From: Theocolax elegans
Taxonomy: Eukaryota; Arthropoda; Insecta; Hymenoptera; Cerocephalidae
Reading direction: 5' to 3'
Length of the DNA stretch: 64,000 nt
NCBI GenBank assembly: GCA_026168455.1
Contig: CM047425.1
Location: 26,095,058-26,159,057, forward strand
Shown: positions 52,401 through 62,400 of the stretch, one piece after another
How the letters are laid out: every line of letters starts with the position of its first letter
Numbering within the stretch: the stretch's first letter is position 1
Translations under genes and position numbers: made by a program
The notes under the pieces: generated by a model
The model's input: only the letters and a program-made list of their open reading frames with translations
Told to the model about the DNA's origin: nothing
Database searches by the model: none

Positions 52401-52475
52401 CCGAGTCCGAGATGGAGATTGGAACCGACGATCCTTCGAGTAGAAGTCCTGCACCTTACCGCCTGCGCCACCGGA
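52401..52475 (-). repeat. tRNA-derived SINE head or degenerate tRNA
   Basis: On the minus strand, TGGCGCAGGCGG matches a pol III A box. About 33 nt later GGTTCCAATCT approximates a B box. The predicted T and acceptor stems do not pair properly, so it is not a functional tRNA. A T run follows on the minus strand. Confidence 0.6.
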
Positions 52476-53684
52476 TAATTTAATTTGGTTGATTCGAATC
52501 GCCCTCACATGTATTTTTGTGATTCACGAAAACTTATATATTTTGTTTATTACATTTATTTGCTGCGATACTACATTTATTAATCTTTTTTATTGATTGA
52601 ACATTTCCCCGTAAAGATAATGTAAAAATAGAAATATATTTATCCGCAATTATCGACAATATATACTGAAATTCTTGAGGTTATGTAGAGATGGTGTATT
52701 TTCCTTATGTACCAATTTTATTATTGACATGAGAAATTTTATTATTTTTAATAAGTAATTTAACTAGATTACATAGTAAAAACATATTCAGATATTGTTT
52801 ATTATGTAATAATTATTATTTACAGAAAAAAATATCAAGTATTACTATGAAAGTCACAAATTTCGTTATATTGCGTAATGAAATTTAATATGTTATACCT
52901 ACTAAATTTCGTTCACTAAATTATAATTTTTATATTTCATGATTTTTGCTACGTATAGTAATTTTTATAAAACTCAATTGATACATTTTGCTTCACCTTT
53001 TGGTACTTTTGATTATGCTAATAATAATGTTTATTTAAAATATTATAAAACCTTTCATAATGCAAATATATCCAGCGATTATTATAAAACATAGTAATTT
53101 TTATTAAAAACGTTGCAATTTTTATTATAGCATTTTTCTCAGTGTATATATATACATATATATAAATTATATTTGCAAATTATTCTTATATTATACATGT
53201 GTAATATTAATTCTAAAAATGAAAGTAATAGCATGTATGTACTAACTCTGCACTTTGCGTACACTTTATTTGTACTGTATTACTGTATTTGTACTTTACG
53301 GTAACATGTACTTTACGTACACTTTATATTCTACCGTGTACTGTACTTACACTTTATGATAACGTGTACTGTACGTACACTTTATGGTAACGTGTACTGT
53401 ACGTACACTTTATGGTAACGTGTACTGCACGTACACCTTATGTAGGTAACCAAATGTCAGTCGGTATTGTACTTTTCAATTTCACTTTGATTTGTATTGC
53501 AATTTAATTGTAATTTTGATTTATAATTAATTATAGCAATAGTTACGCATATTCATCTAATAAAATTACAATTTTCTTAACAGTGTTACGTACATTATGA
53601 TTTTCAATGTACTTAAAAATGATCTATTATTGTATAGTTAAATTTTTAATCCAGTTCAATTTACATTACCGCCGTTTAACCCAT
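52476..53684. other. AT-rich stretch with tandem repeats near 53.3 kb
   Basis: No gene was recognised. From 53,228 to 53,448 a unit of about 28 bp (GGTAACGTGTACTGTACGTAC followed by ACTTTAT) repeats with divergence. An AT microsatellite lies near 53,145-53,165. Confidence 0.65.
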
Positions 53685-53689
53685 ATACT

Positions 53690-54035
53690 TGTGGGGGTTC
53701 AAGGAGGCCAGAGGCACCAGAGTCGACGGAAGCAGACGCTGATTCCTCGGGACGACACCTAATCAGACGAGTCATTATCCAAGCTAATGCGCCCTCTCGC
53801 GAGCTCCACGTTGGGTGGCGAGCGAGAGCCGCGCTTGCGATTCATTCTCCCCAGTTTGGTCTGGGTCGTCGAGCAGCACAGTCGTGCTTACTTAACCTGT
53901 GATCTTAATCAGTAATATATATAAAGTATCTTTTCAAGTTAACTCTGAGAGTGATTATTTCTCTTCCTCTCCACGATACTCTCCTTCATTCCGTACATTG
54001 GACCCGGGAGCTTCAGCTAGCCCCGAGGACTTCCA
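53690..54035 (+). repeat. 5' LTR of Gypsy element 2
   Basis: 346 bp. A TATATATAAAG box lies near 53,916-53,925. TGGTGACCCCG, a probable primer site, begins about 4 nt after the LTR (about 54,039). Confidence 0.93.
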
Positions 54036-54049
54036 AAGTGGTGACCCCG

Positions 54050-55237
54050 CATTTAAATATTCCGAACACGCTTTTCGCCGAGTCAGCGCGCGCGACACCA
54101 TTTTGTTCGCCGCGCGGCGAGTGTTCCAGAAGCAGCCAACGGCCATTTTCGAAAATTGTCAGCCGACTTCGGCTTCGCTTCCCTTTTCCTCGGCGGCCCC
54201 GCCAGTAAGCTCCTTTCGAACATTTTATTTCACATCGCTGGCCCTTTACACCAGCGGTGACTCCAGTCGCGTATGGTCGTCGACAGCCGTGCGACTTGAC
54301 CGCTTTTAGCGCACTTATTTTTACCCCTTCGACATTTTTTTCTCTCGCCCTATTGGCACAAAGTCCGGTGAGCATCTCCCGGCATCATCATTTTTTTTTC
54401 TCACGGCTCAAGAAGCATCGATGCAACACATCGACACGGTGAGAGGTGCGCCGATTCTCACCAGCAGAGGCAGCCGGAAGCAGAGCATCGCAGTAGCACC
54501 AACGGCATCGGCGAGGAAAACCCGGCTAAAGCATCAGCCAGCCAGCCCGGCGTCACTACACACAAAGGCAGCAGAACACCGCTAGCTCCCCGCAGCACCA
54601 GGTTTGTCACACCGCGCACCTCGAGTCGTTTTTTTTTCGAGCTCGCGCAACCCGGTGCACGCCGTAAGGGCCCTCAAGCCTCGTCGACCGTTACGCGTCT
54701 CCAGCTTTCAAACGGCGGCCATATTGGCACGCGCCATCTCTCCACGCTGGGCATCCCCACCCTCTCGCGTGATTCCCGCGCGTGTGCGGGGGCACACGAC
54801 CGCGTTCTCGGGCGAACCGGCCTAACCAACGCGCGCATCGTCAACGGCTGTTCCCGCCTCGCACGGGCGAGGCCTCGTGCGGTAGAACGGAGGTCCGTAG
54901 CAGCGCACAGCGAGAGCTCACCACCTTCCTCTCTCTCGTGAACGTCGTCAGGCGGCAAACTCGCCTGCCGCGCGGTGATCATCGCCACCGGCTGTTCACG
55001 CCTCGCGCACACCTGCGCGAGCCTTACATCGCGGTAGTACGAGCGCTTCATCACGCCGATCACCGACAGCGCGCCCCTCGCGCGACGTTCACTGGCGTCA
55101 TCTCGCACGCGCCTGCCGAGCGGTAGCGCCACCCGCCACATTACCAACCGTCGCGCCTGGCTTGCGACATCGCGAGCGCTTTCGCGCGCAGCACAACGTA
55201 TTGCAGCTCGTCGAGCAGGCAGGCTCAGCACGAGGAG
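54050..55237 (+). other. Leader of Gypsy element 2
   Basis: CpG-rich untranslated stretch of about 1.2 kb with several chance open frames on both strands but no recognised protein. GCGCGC-rich palindromes and CACGCC/CGCGTG phrases abound. Confidence 0.55.
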
Positions 55238-56485
55238 ATGTGCGCGACGGGCCTTCGCACAACACAAGCAGACAACGAGCAGGACCGGTCTGCATTCTCC
55301 GACCCGGGAGACGTGTCGATGTTGCAGGATTTCGGCAACACACAGCCACCGCCACAACAGCGCTTCGAGACGATCGGCGTGCTAAATCAAACGATTCGAC
55401 CGAACCCTGGCATACAGCCTCCAGGAGGAGGAACCGCAGGCGCCGCTATGGACAACCAGCGCGCGGGTAACGCCAATCAGGCCCAGCTCAACTTGGAGTA
55501 TTTGGTGTCGCCATCCGGTGATTCAAACAAACGCAACAACAACCAGCAAGGACAGCCAAGGGCAGCAGACGACGAGCAGACAGCCCGCTGCACGCTCCCG
55601 GCTTACTTGGACCACAACCCTCTACTGTGGTTTGCCCTAGTCGAATCGACGTTCGCTTCTAGCCGAATTTTCGCGGATCGAAATAAATTTAACATATTAA
55701 TCCCATACTTACCTCCTAAGGTTGCTCAAGAAATCTCCGACATAATCCTGGCCCCGCCGACGAACAACCGCTAGTGAACAACCGCTAGTGAACAACCGGC
55801 AGTGAAGGAAGCCGTGCTGCAGCGATTCTCGACGTCGTCGGACGTCCAGCTCCACCAGCTGCTCACCGAGGTCACCCTCGACGGTCGTACACCATCACAG
55901 CTGCTGCGTCACATGCGCCGTCTGGCAGGAACGGCCATCTCCGACGAGGCCCTTAAGGTCAAGTGGCTGGACCTGTTGCCACCCTTCGCCAGCAAAATGT
56001 GCAGGGTACTCACAGCGACATCCCTCGAGCAGCTTGCTACTCTGGCGGACAGGCTCGTCGACGAAGCTCCCACCAACACCATCAACGGCATCAACCAGCG
56101 CCCGACATGGTCGACCACACCATCGAGCGGCATCGCTTCCGGAGACAGCACACCGGTGCTCGGGCAGGAGCTAGCGGCTATGAGACTCTCCTTGACACAG
56201 CTCACCGCAATGATGCAGGCGCAGACAGCCCTCCTTCAGTCTGTCGTGACGCAGCTGAGCAACAACAACAACAGGAGCCAAAACAACAAGAACAACAACA
56301 GCAATAACGGCAACAACACGGCCCAGCCTGCTCGAGGAAGATCTCGCAGTCGGGGGCATCAACAGCGTTCTTCCACCCCTGTCCCAGGAGCAAACCCCAC
56401 CTGGTGCTGGTACCACCGCACATTCGGGACCGAGGCGACCCAATGCAAGCAGCCATGCCTGTACCCAGCGCAGGGAAACAACTAG
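55238..56485 (+). pseudogene. Gypsy 2 gag, frameshifted by a 14-bp triplication
   Basis: The first frame (55,238-55,774) contains YLDHNPLLWFALVESTF, a gag-domain start. The second frame (55,802-56,485) continues with VLQRFSTSSDVQLHQLL and GRTPSQLLRHMR, an Asn/Gln-rich stretch, and a C-terminal finger WCWYHRTFGTEATQCKQPC. Between them GAACAACCGCTAGT is present three times (about 55,762-55,803). The two extra 14-bp units add 28 nt and in-frame TAG codons, breaking the frame. Gag forms particles and binds RNA; the finger is the CxxH..C..C type seen in one Gypsy subgroup. Confidence 0.85.
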
Positions 56486-56519
56486 CACCCCCGCGTCAGC
56501 AAATGGACGCGGTGGGTGC
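56473..56519 (+). promoter_or_regulatory. -1 ribosomal frameshift signal (gag-pol) of Gypsy 2
   Basis: GGGAAAC lies at 56,473-56,479 in the gag phase GGA AAC, one codon before the gag TAG. After a 5-nt spacer, GCACCC 56,485-56,490 plus CCGCGTC 56,491-56,497 pair with GACGCGG 56,506-56,512 and GGGTGC 56,514-56,519, with one bulged T and an 8-nt loop. Confidence 0.88.
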
Positions 56520-56653
56520 CCCCTCGGAGAGGCGCTTGCACGTCAGAGACCGTGCATCGAAGCTGCGGTTTCTCGTCGACACAGGCTCAGCAATATCGCT
56601 GCTACCACGCACCCTCTTCAAGAAGGGACTACAGCGTGCCCCGCTCACACTCA
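56473..56653 (+). pseudogene. Gypsy 2 protease, N-terminal part, interrupted by MITE
   Basis: The pol frame is open from the slippery site. The aspartic protease active site reads RFLVDTGSAISLLP (near 56,570). The frame enters the MITE at 56,654 and ends shortly inside it. The second half of the protease continues after the MITE at about 57,334 (INTYGSHAVVLDLG; IIEADFLAHFGLLV). Confidence 0.88.
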
Positions 56654-57330
56654 CATGGGAAGTACATGACCTCCGGGAAACAGATTTCATCCTAACTTTG
56701 GTATGTCTTTTATAATATAAAAATATGAAGAAAGCCAAGTTATCTCTTGCCAATGGCCACTTTTACGGAAGTTATTCGACATCCAATAATAATAGCAGTA
56801 AAAATTACTTCTAATTCGGTTGCTTATAACTCGGAAACAAATAAAGATAAACAATCGAGCCAAAAACCAGAAGAAAGTTGAGTTCAAGTAGATATGGTTT
56901 GAAAAAAAAGAAGCTTAAATTGCTTAAGTTGAAGCAAAGTTATGAAGAAAATTAGAGATTGAAGACTATTAGGCCAAAATTTAATATGAAAAATTTATTG
57001 TTTCTTTTGGCCTAATAGTCTTCAATCTCTAATTTTCTTCATAACTGTGCTTCAAATTAAGCAATTTGAGCTTCTTTTTTTTTAAACCATATCTACTTGA
57101 ACTCAACTTTCTTCTGGTTTTTGGCTCGATTGTTTATCTTTATTTGTTTCCGAGTTATAAGCAACCGAATTAGAAGTAATTTTTACTGCTATTATTATTG
57201 GATGTCGAATAACTTCCGTAAAAGTGGCCATTGGCAAGAGATAACTTGGCTTTCTTCATATTTTTATATTATAAAAGACATACCAAAGTTAGGATGAGAT
57301 CCGGTTCCCGGAGGTCATGTACTCCCCTTG
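56654..57330. mobile_element. Foldback MITE (PIF/Harbinger-like), copy 2
   Basis: 677 bp and nearly palindromic, same family as 40,401-40,902. It starts CATGGGAAGTACATGACC and ends GGTCATGTACTCCCCTTG. The target duplication is TCA (56,651-56,653; 57,331-57,333). It lies inside the protease gene, so it inserted after this copy of Gypsy 2 or its parent formed. Confidence 0.88.
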
Positions 57331-57333
57331 TCA

Positions 57334-58967
57334 GTGCAGCCAACGCAACCACCATCAACACCTACGGCTCTCACGCTGTAGTCCTGGACTTGGGTTTGGG
57401 CAGACCACTAGCATGGAAAATGCTTATCGCAGACGTCGACACACCAATCATCGAGGCGGATTTCCTGGCGCATTTCGGTCTTTTGGTCAAGCTGCAGCAG
57501 CTGAGGCTTTCGTCAAGCGACGCTAAACACCACGCCACCTGCTCGGCTCTCCCGGCGCAGGTGTACTCCATGACCATCAACATCAGCCCGGACGTAGCAG
57601 ACGGCCCGTTCGCGGAATTGCTACGCGAGTACCAAGACCTCGCCACGCCAGGAAGCACCACCATCGTCTTGCCCGACCTCGCCGTGGTTCACCACATCTT
57701 AACCACTGGCCCACCAGCAGCGGCGCGGCCGCGTCGGCTGCTTGGAATCCGCCTCAATGCGGTTCGCGCGGAATTCGCCGCTCTCTTGGAGATGGGCATC
57801 GTGCGACCCTTGGATAGCTCATGGGCCAGTCCACTACGCCTGGTGCCAAAGCCGGACGGCAGCTCCCGAGTGACAGGCGACTACAGACAGCTCAACAGCC
57901 GGACTGTGCCCGACAGATACCCTCTGCCGATCATCGAGGATCTGCTGGTCAGTCTGCACGGCGACACCTTCTCAGTCATAGACTTGAAGAAGGCCTTCTA
58001 CCAACTACCAATCGCGCCAGAGGATATACAGAAGACAGCCATCACAACACCATTTGGACTCTTCGAGTTTACGAGGTCATCGCTCGGACTCAGGAACGCC
58101 GCTCAAACGATGCAACGGGCCATGGATCACCTCCTACGGAAGCTGCCCTTTGCACGTGCCTACATCGACGACATCATCGTCTCGTCGATAGGCAAAGAGG
58201 AGGACCTCTCGCAGCTCCGAGAGCTCTTCGAGGCACTGCAGCAGGCAAACATAAAAATAAATCCGGACAAGTACGTACTCGCCAGAAAGGAGGTAACCTA
58301 CTTGGGATACTCCGTCTCAGCAAGTGGCTCAAGACCTCCAGCTGACAGAGTAGAGGCTCTACAGGCTTTCCCTCAGCCAACAGACTCAGCACAACTTCGC
58401 CGTTTTCTTGGGTTGATAAGCTACTACAGGCGCTGCATACCATCAGCCGCAGCACTCCTGGCACCACTTAACGACCTCCTGAAGAAAATCCCACAGAAGA
58501 AAAAGTCAGTACCGATTATCTGGACGGACAACGCCAAACGGGCATTCTCGCAGGCCAAGCAGGCGCTCGCTGACGCAACCAGCTCCACCTTCCTGCGCCA
58601 TGACGCCCCACTTCGACTCCTAACAGATGCATCGGACACGGCAATCGGAGCTGCCCTGGAGCAGTACGATGCACGCGCTACCTGGCTTCCGTTTGGATTT
58701 TTCTCCAGGAAGTTGTCGGATACGGAACGACGATATAGTACGTACGACCGGGAATTGCTCGCAGCCTTTGCAGCCACTCGACACTTCAGGAGGATATTGG
58801 GAGGACAGCCGTTCACCCTAATCACCGACCACAAGCCTCTCGCACTTGCAGCACAACAACCACCGGAAAAAGCGTCTCCCCGGCAGAGCAGGCAATTGGA
58901 CTACCTCCTGCAGTTTTCAATCACATTGGCGTTCACAAAAGGTCAGCACCATCAACATGCCAGCTAA
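57334..58967 (+). CDS. Gypsy 2 pol: protease end, reverse transcriptase, RNase H
   Basis: The frame is uninterrupted for about 540 residues after the MITE; the apparent start at 57,231 is MITE sequence. The protease end is followed by RT: KPDGSSRVTGDYRQLN, VIDLKKAFYQLP with its catalytic Asp (near 57,975), and YIDDIIVSS (near 58,163). RNase H has LLTDASDTAIGAALEQ, YDRELLAAFAA and LITDHKPLALA. All visible catalytic acidic residues are kept. The frame stops at 58,965-58,967 just after RNase H; the following linker is in another frame. Confidence 0.92.
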
Positions 58968-60305
58968 TATGGACCTGGCAAATCTCGCGCAACAACAGGC
59001 CACCGACACCGATCTACCTCACCTACTCATCGCATCGAAGCCGGTTTTTGCAGCCGCTTAATATCGAGGGATCAGCCCTGTATTGCGCGATCGACAACAA
59101 CGTCATCAGGTCATACGTCCCGCGTGAGTCAAGGAAAGCCGTTTTTGAGACGTTCCACGGTCTTTTTCACCCGAGTGTTCGAGCTACGGTGCGCCTGATC
59201 GCTCAGAAATACGTCTGGCCGGGAATGAACAAGGAGATCGCGCGCTGGGCGCGCTCCTGTGTGCCGTGCCATGCTTCAAAAGAACACCGACACAACCGGG
59301 CGGCCCTGGGAAATTTTGCCACACCTGATGCCCGCTTCGATCACCTGCACATTGACATAGTCAAGATGCCACTTCAAGCGGGCCTGCAGTACTGTCTCAC
59401 GATCATTGACAGGTTTTCCAGGTGGTCAAGGAGCGCAGTTCGAGGCGAAGCTCTTCGCGGAATTGGCCAACATCATCGACGCCAACAGAGTACGCACCAC
59501 GCCCTACCACCCTCAGGCGAATGGTATGGTTGAGCGCCTCCACCGCACGCTCAAAGCTGCCCTCATGTGCGCCTCTCCAACACCATGGCCGCAGGCTCTT
59601 CCCACCATCATGCTTGGGCTGAGGACAGCCTTTAACGAGGACCTGCAGGCATCTCCGGCGGAGATGCTCTTCGGTACGACCCTGCGAGTTCCTGGGGACT
59701 TCTTTACGACCAACAGCCACCCTGGAGCCAACGCACCAGCCTTCATTACGGAGCTGAGGAGGCTTATGGCCAGTCTACGAGCCGTTCCCGGAGCAAGGCA
59801 CACACCAAGTCGCAGCCCATTTTTCCACGGGGATCTGCGCACTTGTTCGTATGTTTTCAGGCGGATCGAGACAATCAAGAAGACCTTGCAGCAGCCGTAT
59901 ACCGGGCCCCACAAGGTCCAACGCATCAGCGAGCAGACGTACAGCATCGAGGTTGATGGGACTCCGAGGACGGTGTCCACAGCGTCGCTCAAGCCGGCCT
60001 ACATCGAGGCAGTCGACCAACAGCTGAACGCTTCAACCCCGACGCCTCCACCACCATCGAGTCAACCGCCTACAGCGACGAAGGCCTCTCCCAGCACGCC
60101 GTCCGCCGAGCCAACCAGCACTCCTCCGCCTCGCCCTGTATTACAAGCATCCCTCAACAGGCAACAACAGGGCGAGAAGAAACGAGTATCGTTCCAGCCG
60201 CATCCTGCGCCTCTCTCTGGAGGGGGAGTGGCTGTGGGGGTTCAAGGAGGCCAGAGGCACCAGAGTCGGCGGAAGCAGACGCTGATTCCTCGGGACGACA
60301 CCTAA
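58940..60305 (+). pseudogene. Gypsy 2 integrase, middle catalytic residue deleted
   Basis: A linker (NMPANMDLANLAQQQATD) ends near 59,061, then frame 59,048-59,533 carries the HHCC zinc finger (HGLFHPS; CVPCHASKEH) and the first core Asp (FDHLHIDIVKMP, near 59,355). At about 59,424 the text after LTIIDRFSRW jumps to GGQGAQFEAKLF in frame 59,406-60,305, so the stretch with the second catalytic Asp is missing. The Glu region (HPQANGMVERLHRTLK) and the C-terminal domain (QQPYTGPHKVQRI) are intact, followed by a Pro/Thr-rich tail. Strand transfer activity should be lost. Confidence 0.88.
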
Positions 60306-60578
60306 TCAGCCGAGTCATTATCCAAGCTAATGCGCCCTCTCGCGAGCTCCACGTTGGGTGGCGAGCGAGAGCCGCGCTTGCGATTCATTCTCCCCAGTTT
60401 GGTCTGGGCCGTCGAGCAGCACAGTCGTGCTTACTTAACCTGTGATCTTAATCAGTAATTTATATAAAGTATCTTTTCAAGTTAACTCTGAGAGTGATTA
60501 TTTCTCTTCCTCTCCACGATACTCTCCTTCATTCCGTACATTGGACCCGGGAGCTTCAGCTAGCCCCGAGGACTTCCA
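60233..60578 (+). repeat. 3' LTR of Gypsy element 2
   Basis: 346 bp. It starts TGTGGGGG after the purine-rich GGAGGGGGAGTGGC and overlaps the end of the pol frame. Four substitutions from the 5' LTR were noted; ATACT follows. Confidence 0.94.
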
Positions 60579-60583
60579 ATACT

Positions 60584-62040
60584 TTGTAGAGTTTTAGTTA
60601 TACCCTTCATTCCTGATAAAAAAATATGTACCGTTACTTTAACTTAAGGTAGCTCATGTGCAACTCCCTAATCAATGTAGTGTTAATTCGATTTTTCATA
60701 TTTTTTGACATAATACGCATTTTTAATTAATATAAACTAAAAGATATGAATTTTCAATACATTATCAACAACTAATTATCAATATATTGAAAATAAAATA
60801 TATATAAAGTTAGTGATATGACTACGTTTGTCTTTACTTCCTCTACGATTTGGCAACATTGCACTCACTGACATTTTCACCGCTCGCGTGTATATGTGTG
60901 TAAGTTGCGTAAAGGGTTTAAGTTATAATTTTGATGTGTTAACATTTTAAATATGAGTGATATATACAATTATAATCCAAGCAAAATTCTATAGAATAGT
61001 ACATTTAAAAGTCTCGCGGGTTAAGATTGCATTGCAACGTTGCCAAGTGTGAAAACGGTTTCTTTAACCTCCTCTCTTACTGTCATTTTACAAGTTCAAT
61101 ATAAAATATTTATTCGGAATGACCGGCATGCTATGATTATTAAAATATATTTTAAAAGCTTAGGTTTTCAACATTTTGTAACTAGTTTTTGATCCATTCA
61201 TCCAGTGTTTGTCAAAATAAAATAGCGTACTTCCTGTGGAAAATCACGAAACTGCCATAAGAGTAATGCTAAAAACTGAAACTTTGAATAAGCTTTATTT
61301 ATTATTTTTATCGGCAAGTCACCCTCAAATTTCGCGACAGTATTTGTCATGATATTATTAATAATGTGTCAAAGTTTCATTTCAATCTGTAGTGTGTGGA
61401 TTCGCGCTTGAGCTACCTTAATAAGATTTTCATAATAATAAACTTTTTGAATGGTACTAGCCTCTGTTTATTAAAATTAAGTTTAAATTGTTAAAGTTTT
61501 CTACAACTTGTAATATTAATAAACTAAGTATTTCTGAATAATCTTCATAATTTTATCAACTAATTGGTATGTTTAAATGAATTTTTTAATCACTACTAAA
61601 TTAAGCAATGAGCAGAACAGTTATTGGTAAACAACAAGTAAACCTACTTCTATGGAGACCGTTGATGGTGGGACACATATGATTTTATCTTTATATACAA
61701 ATTTAATTGTTTCATTAAGCTTATTTATGCTAACTGTTATACATTATAATTAATGCAGTTGGAAATATGATTATTCTACTAAATACATATGTAGATTATA
61801 AAATGGATATTCACTATGGTACTGTTGAATAACTGATAATATATAATACATGGTTAGTATATAACCTAATGGAATTGCAACTTGAAATCGTACTCCGTTT
61901 GCCGCGTGTAGGAGGTGTGTGTAATCGTCGAGTCGAACTGTGCACGCACCTACTAGAGGGAACCGTCGTCTGCTAGTTCCTAACAAGCTCAATCGAGATA
62001 TGGCTATCAATACAAAATTTTTCTATATATATATTGTGTA
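60584..62040. other. AT-rich unassigned stretch
   Basis: No ORF above about 80 codons, RNA gene or repeat family was recognised. The downstream target duplication of Gypsy 2 lies at its left edge. Confidence 0.5.
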
Positions 62041-62400
62041 ACGATCACGCGGGGTATTGCGACAAAGGCGAAATAATCGATTGATAGCAATAGTAAAAAT
62101 TTATTATATTAATAGATTATATAATAGATTATATTAATAGGTTATGGGCGCCAGCCGCGTATAATTTTGGCGAATTTATTAAACGAATGCTCGGCTACGT
62201 ACGAGCTGCGGCGGTTTGCAAAAGGGTGAGAAGGGGGAAGAGATGGGAAGCACACTTACAAAAGAACACACACACAAGGTAGTCCGCCACGAGAAAATGA
62301 AGGACGATAGCATGTATTCTATGACTGTCTTAGAGTCTTTCCTTAGGGCAATATCACCGCATCAATCCGCAGTATTTGCTGCCCCGGAAGCCCTCGTCAT
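62041..62400. other. Possible LINE 3' end and unassigned sequence
   Basis: GGTTATGGGCGCCAGCCGCG at 62,141, preceded by AAAAATTTATTA, resembles the 3' end of the minus-strand LINE at 1,275-1,310. Repeats of TATTAATAGATTATA lie at 62,095-62,140. No RT follows. Confidence 0.3.

Larger units (their letters stand above)
53690..60578 (+). mobile_element. Ty3/Gypsy LTR retrotransposon 2
   Basis: Two 346-bp LTRs (TGTGGGGG...CTTCCA) are flanked by the 5-bp target duplication ATACT (53,685-53,689; 60,579-60,583). Four LTR mismatches were noted (about 98.8 percent identity). Order: LTR, primer site, leader, gag, -1 frameshift site, protease (split by a MITE), RT, RNase H, integrase with internal deletion, C-terminal Pro-rich tail, polypurine tract, LTR. 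CpG-rich coding composition differs from the AT-rich flanks. Confidence 0.95.

Noticed and set aside
52401..52475. Functional tRNA gene on the minus strand
   Set aside because: A and B box-like motifs are present, but the T stem and acceptor stem do not pair.
54013..55357. Long open frames on both strands in the Gypsy 2 leader
   Set aside because: They result from CpG-rich composition with few stop codons; no conserved motif and conflicting frames.
57231..57333. Start of the long Gypsy 2 pol ORF
   Set aside because: The first 34 codons are MITE sequence, identical to the frame at 40,803; the native protein does not start here.
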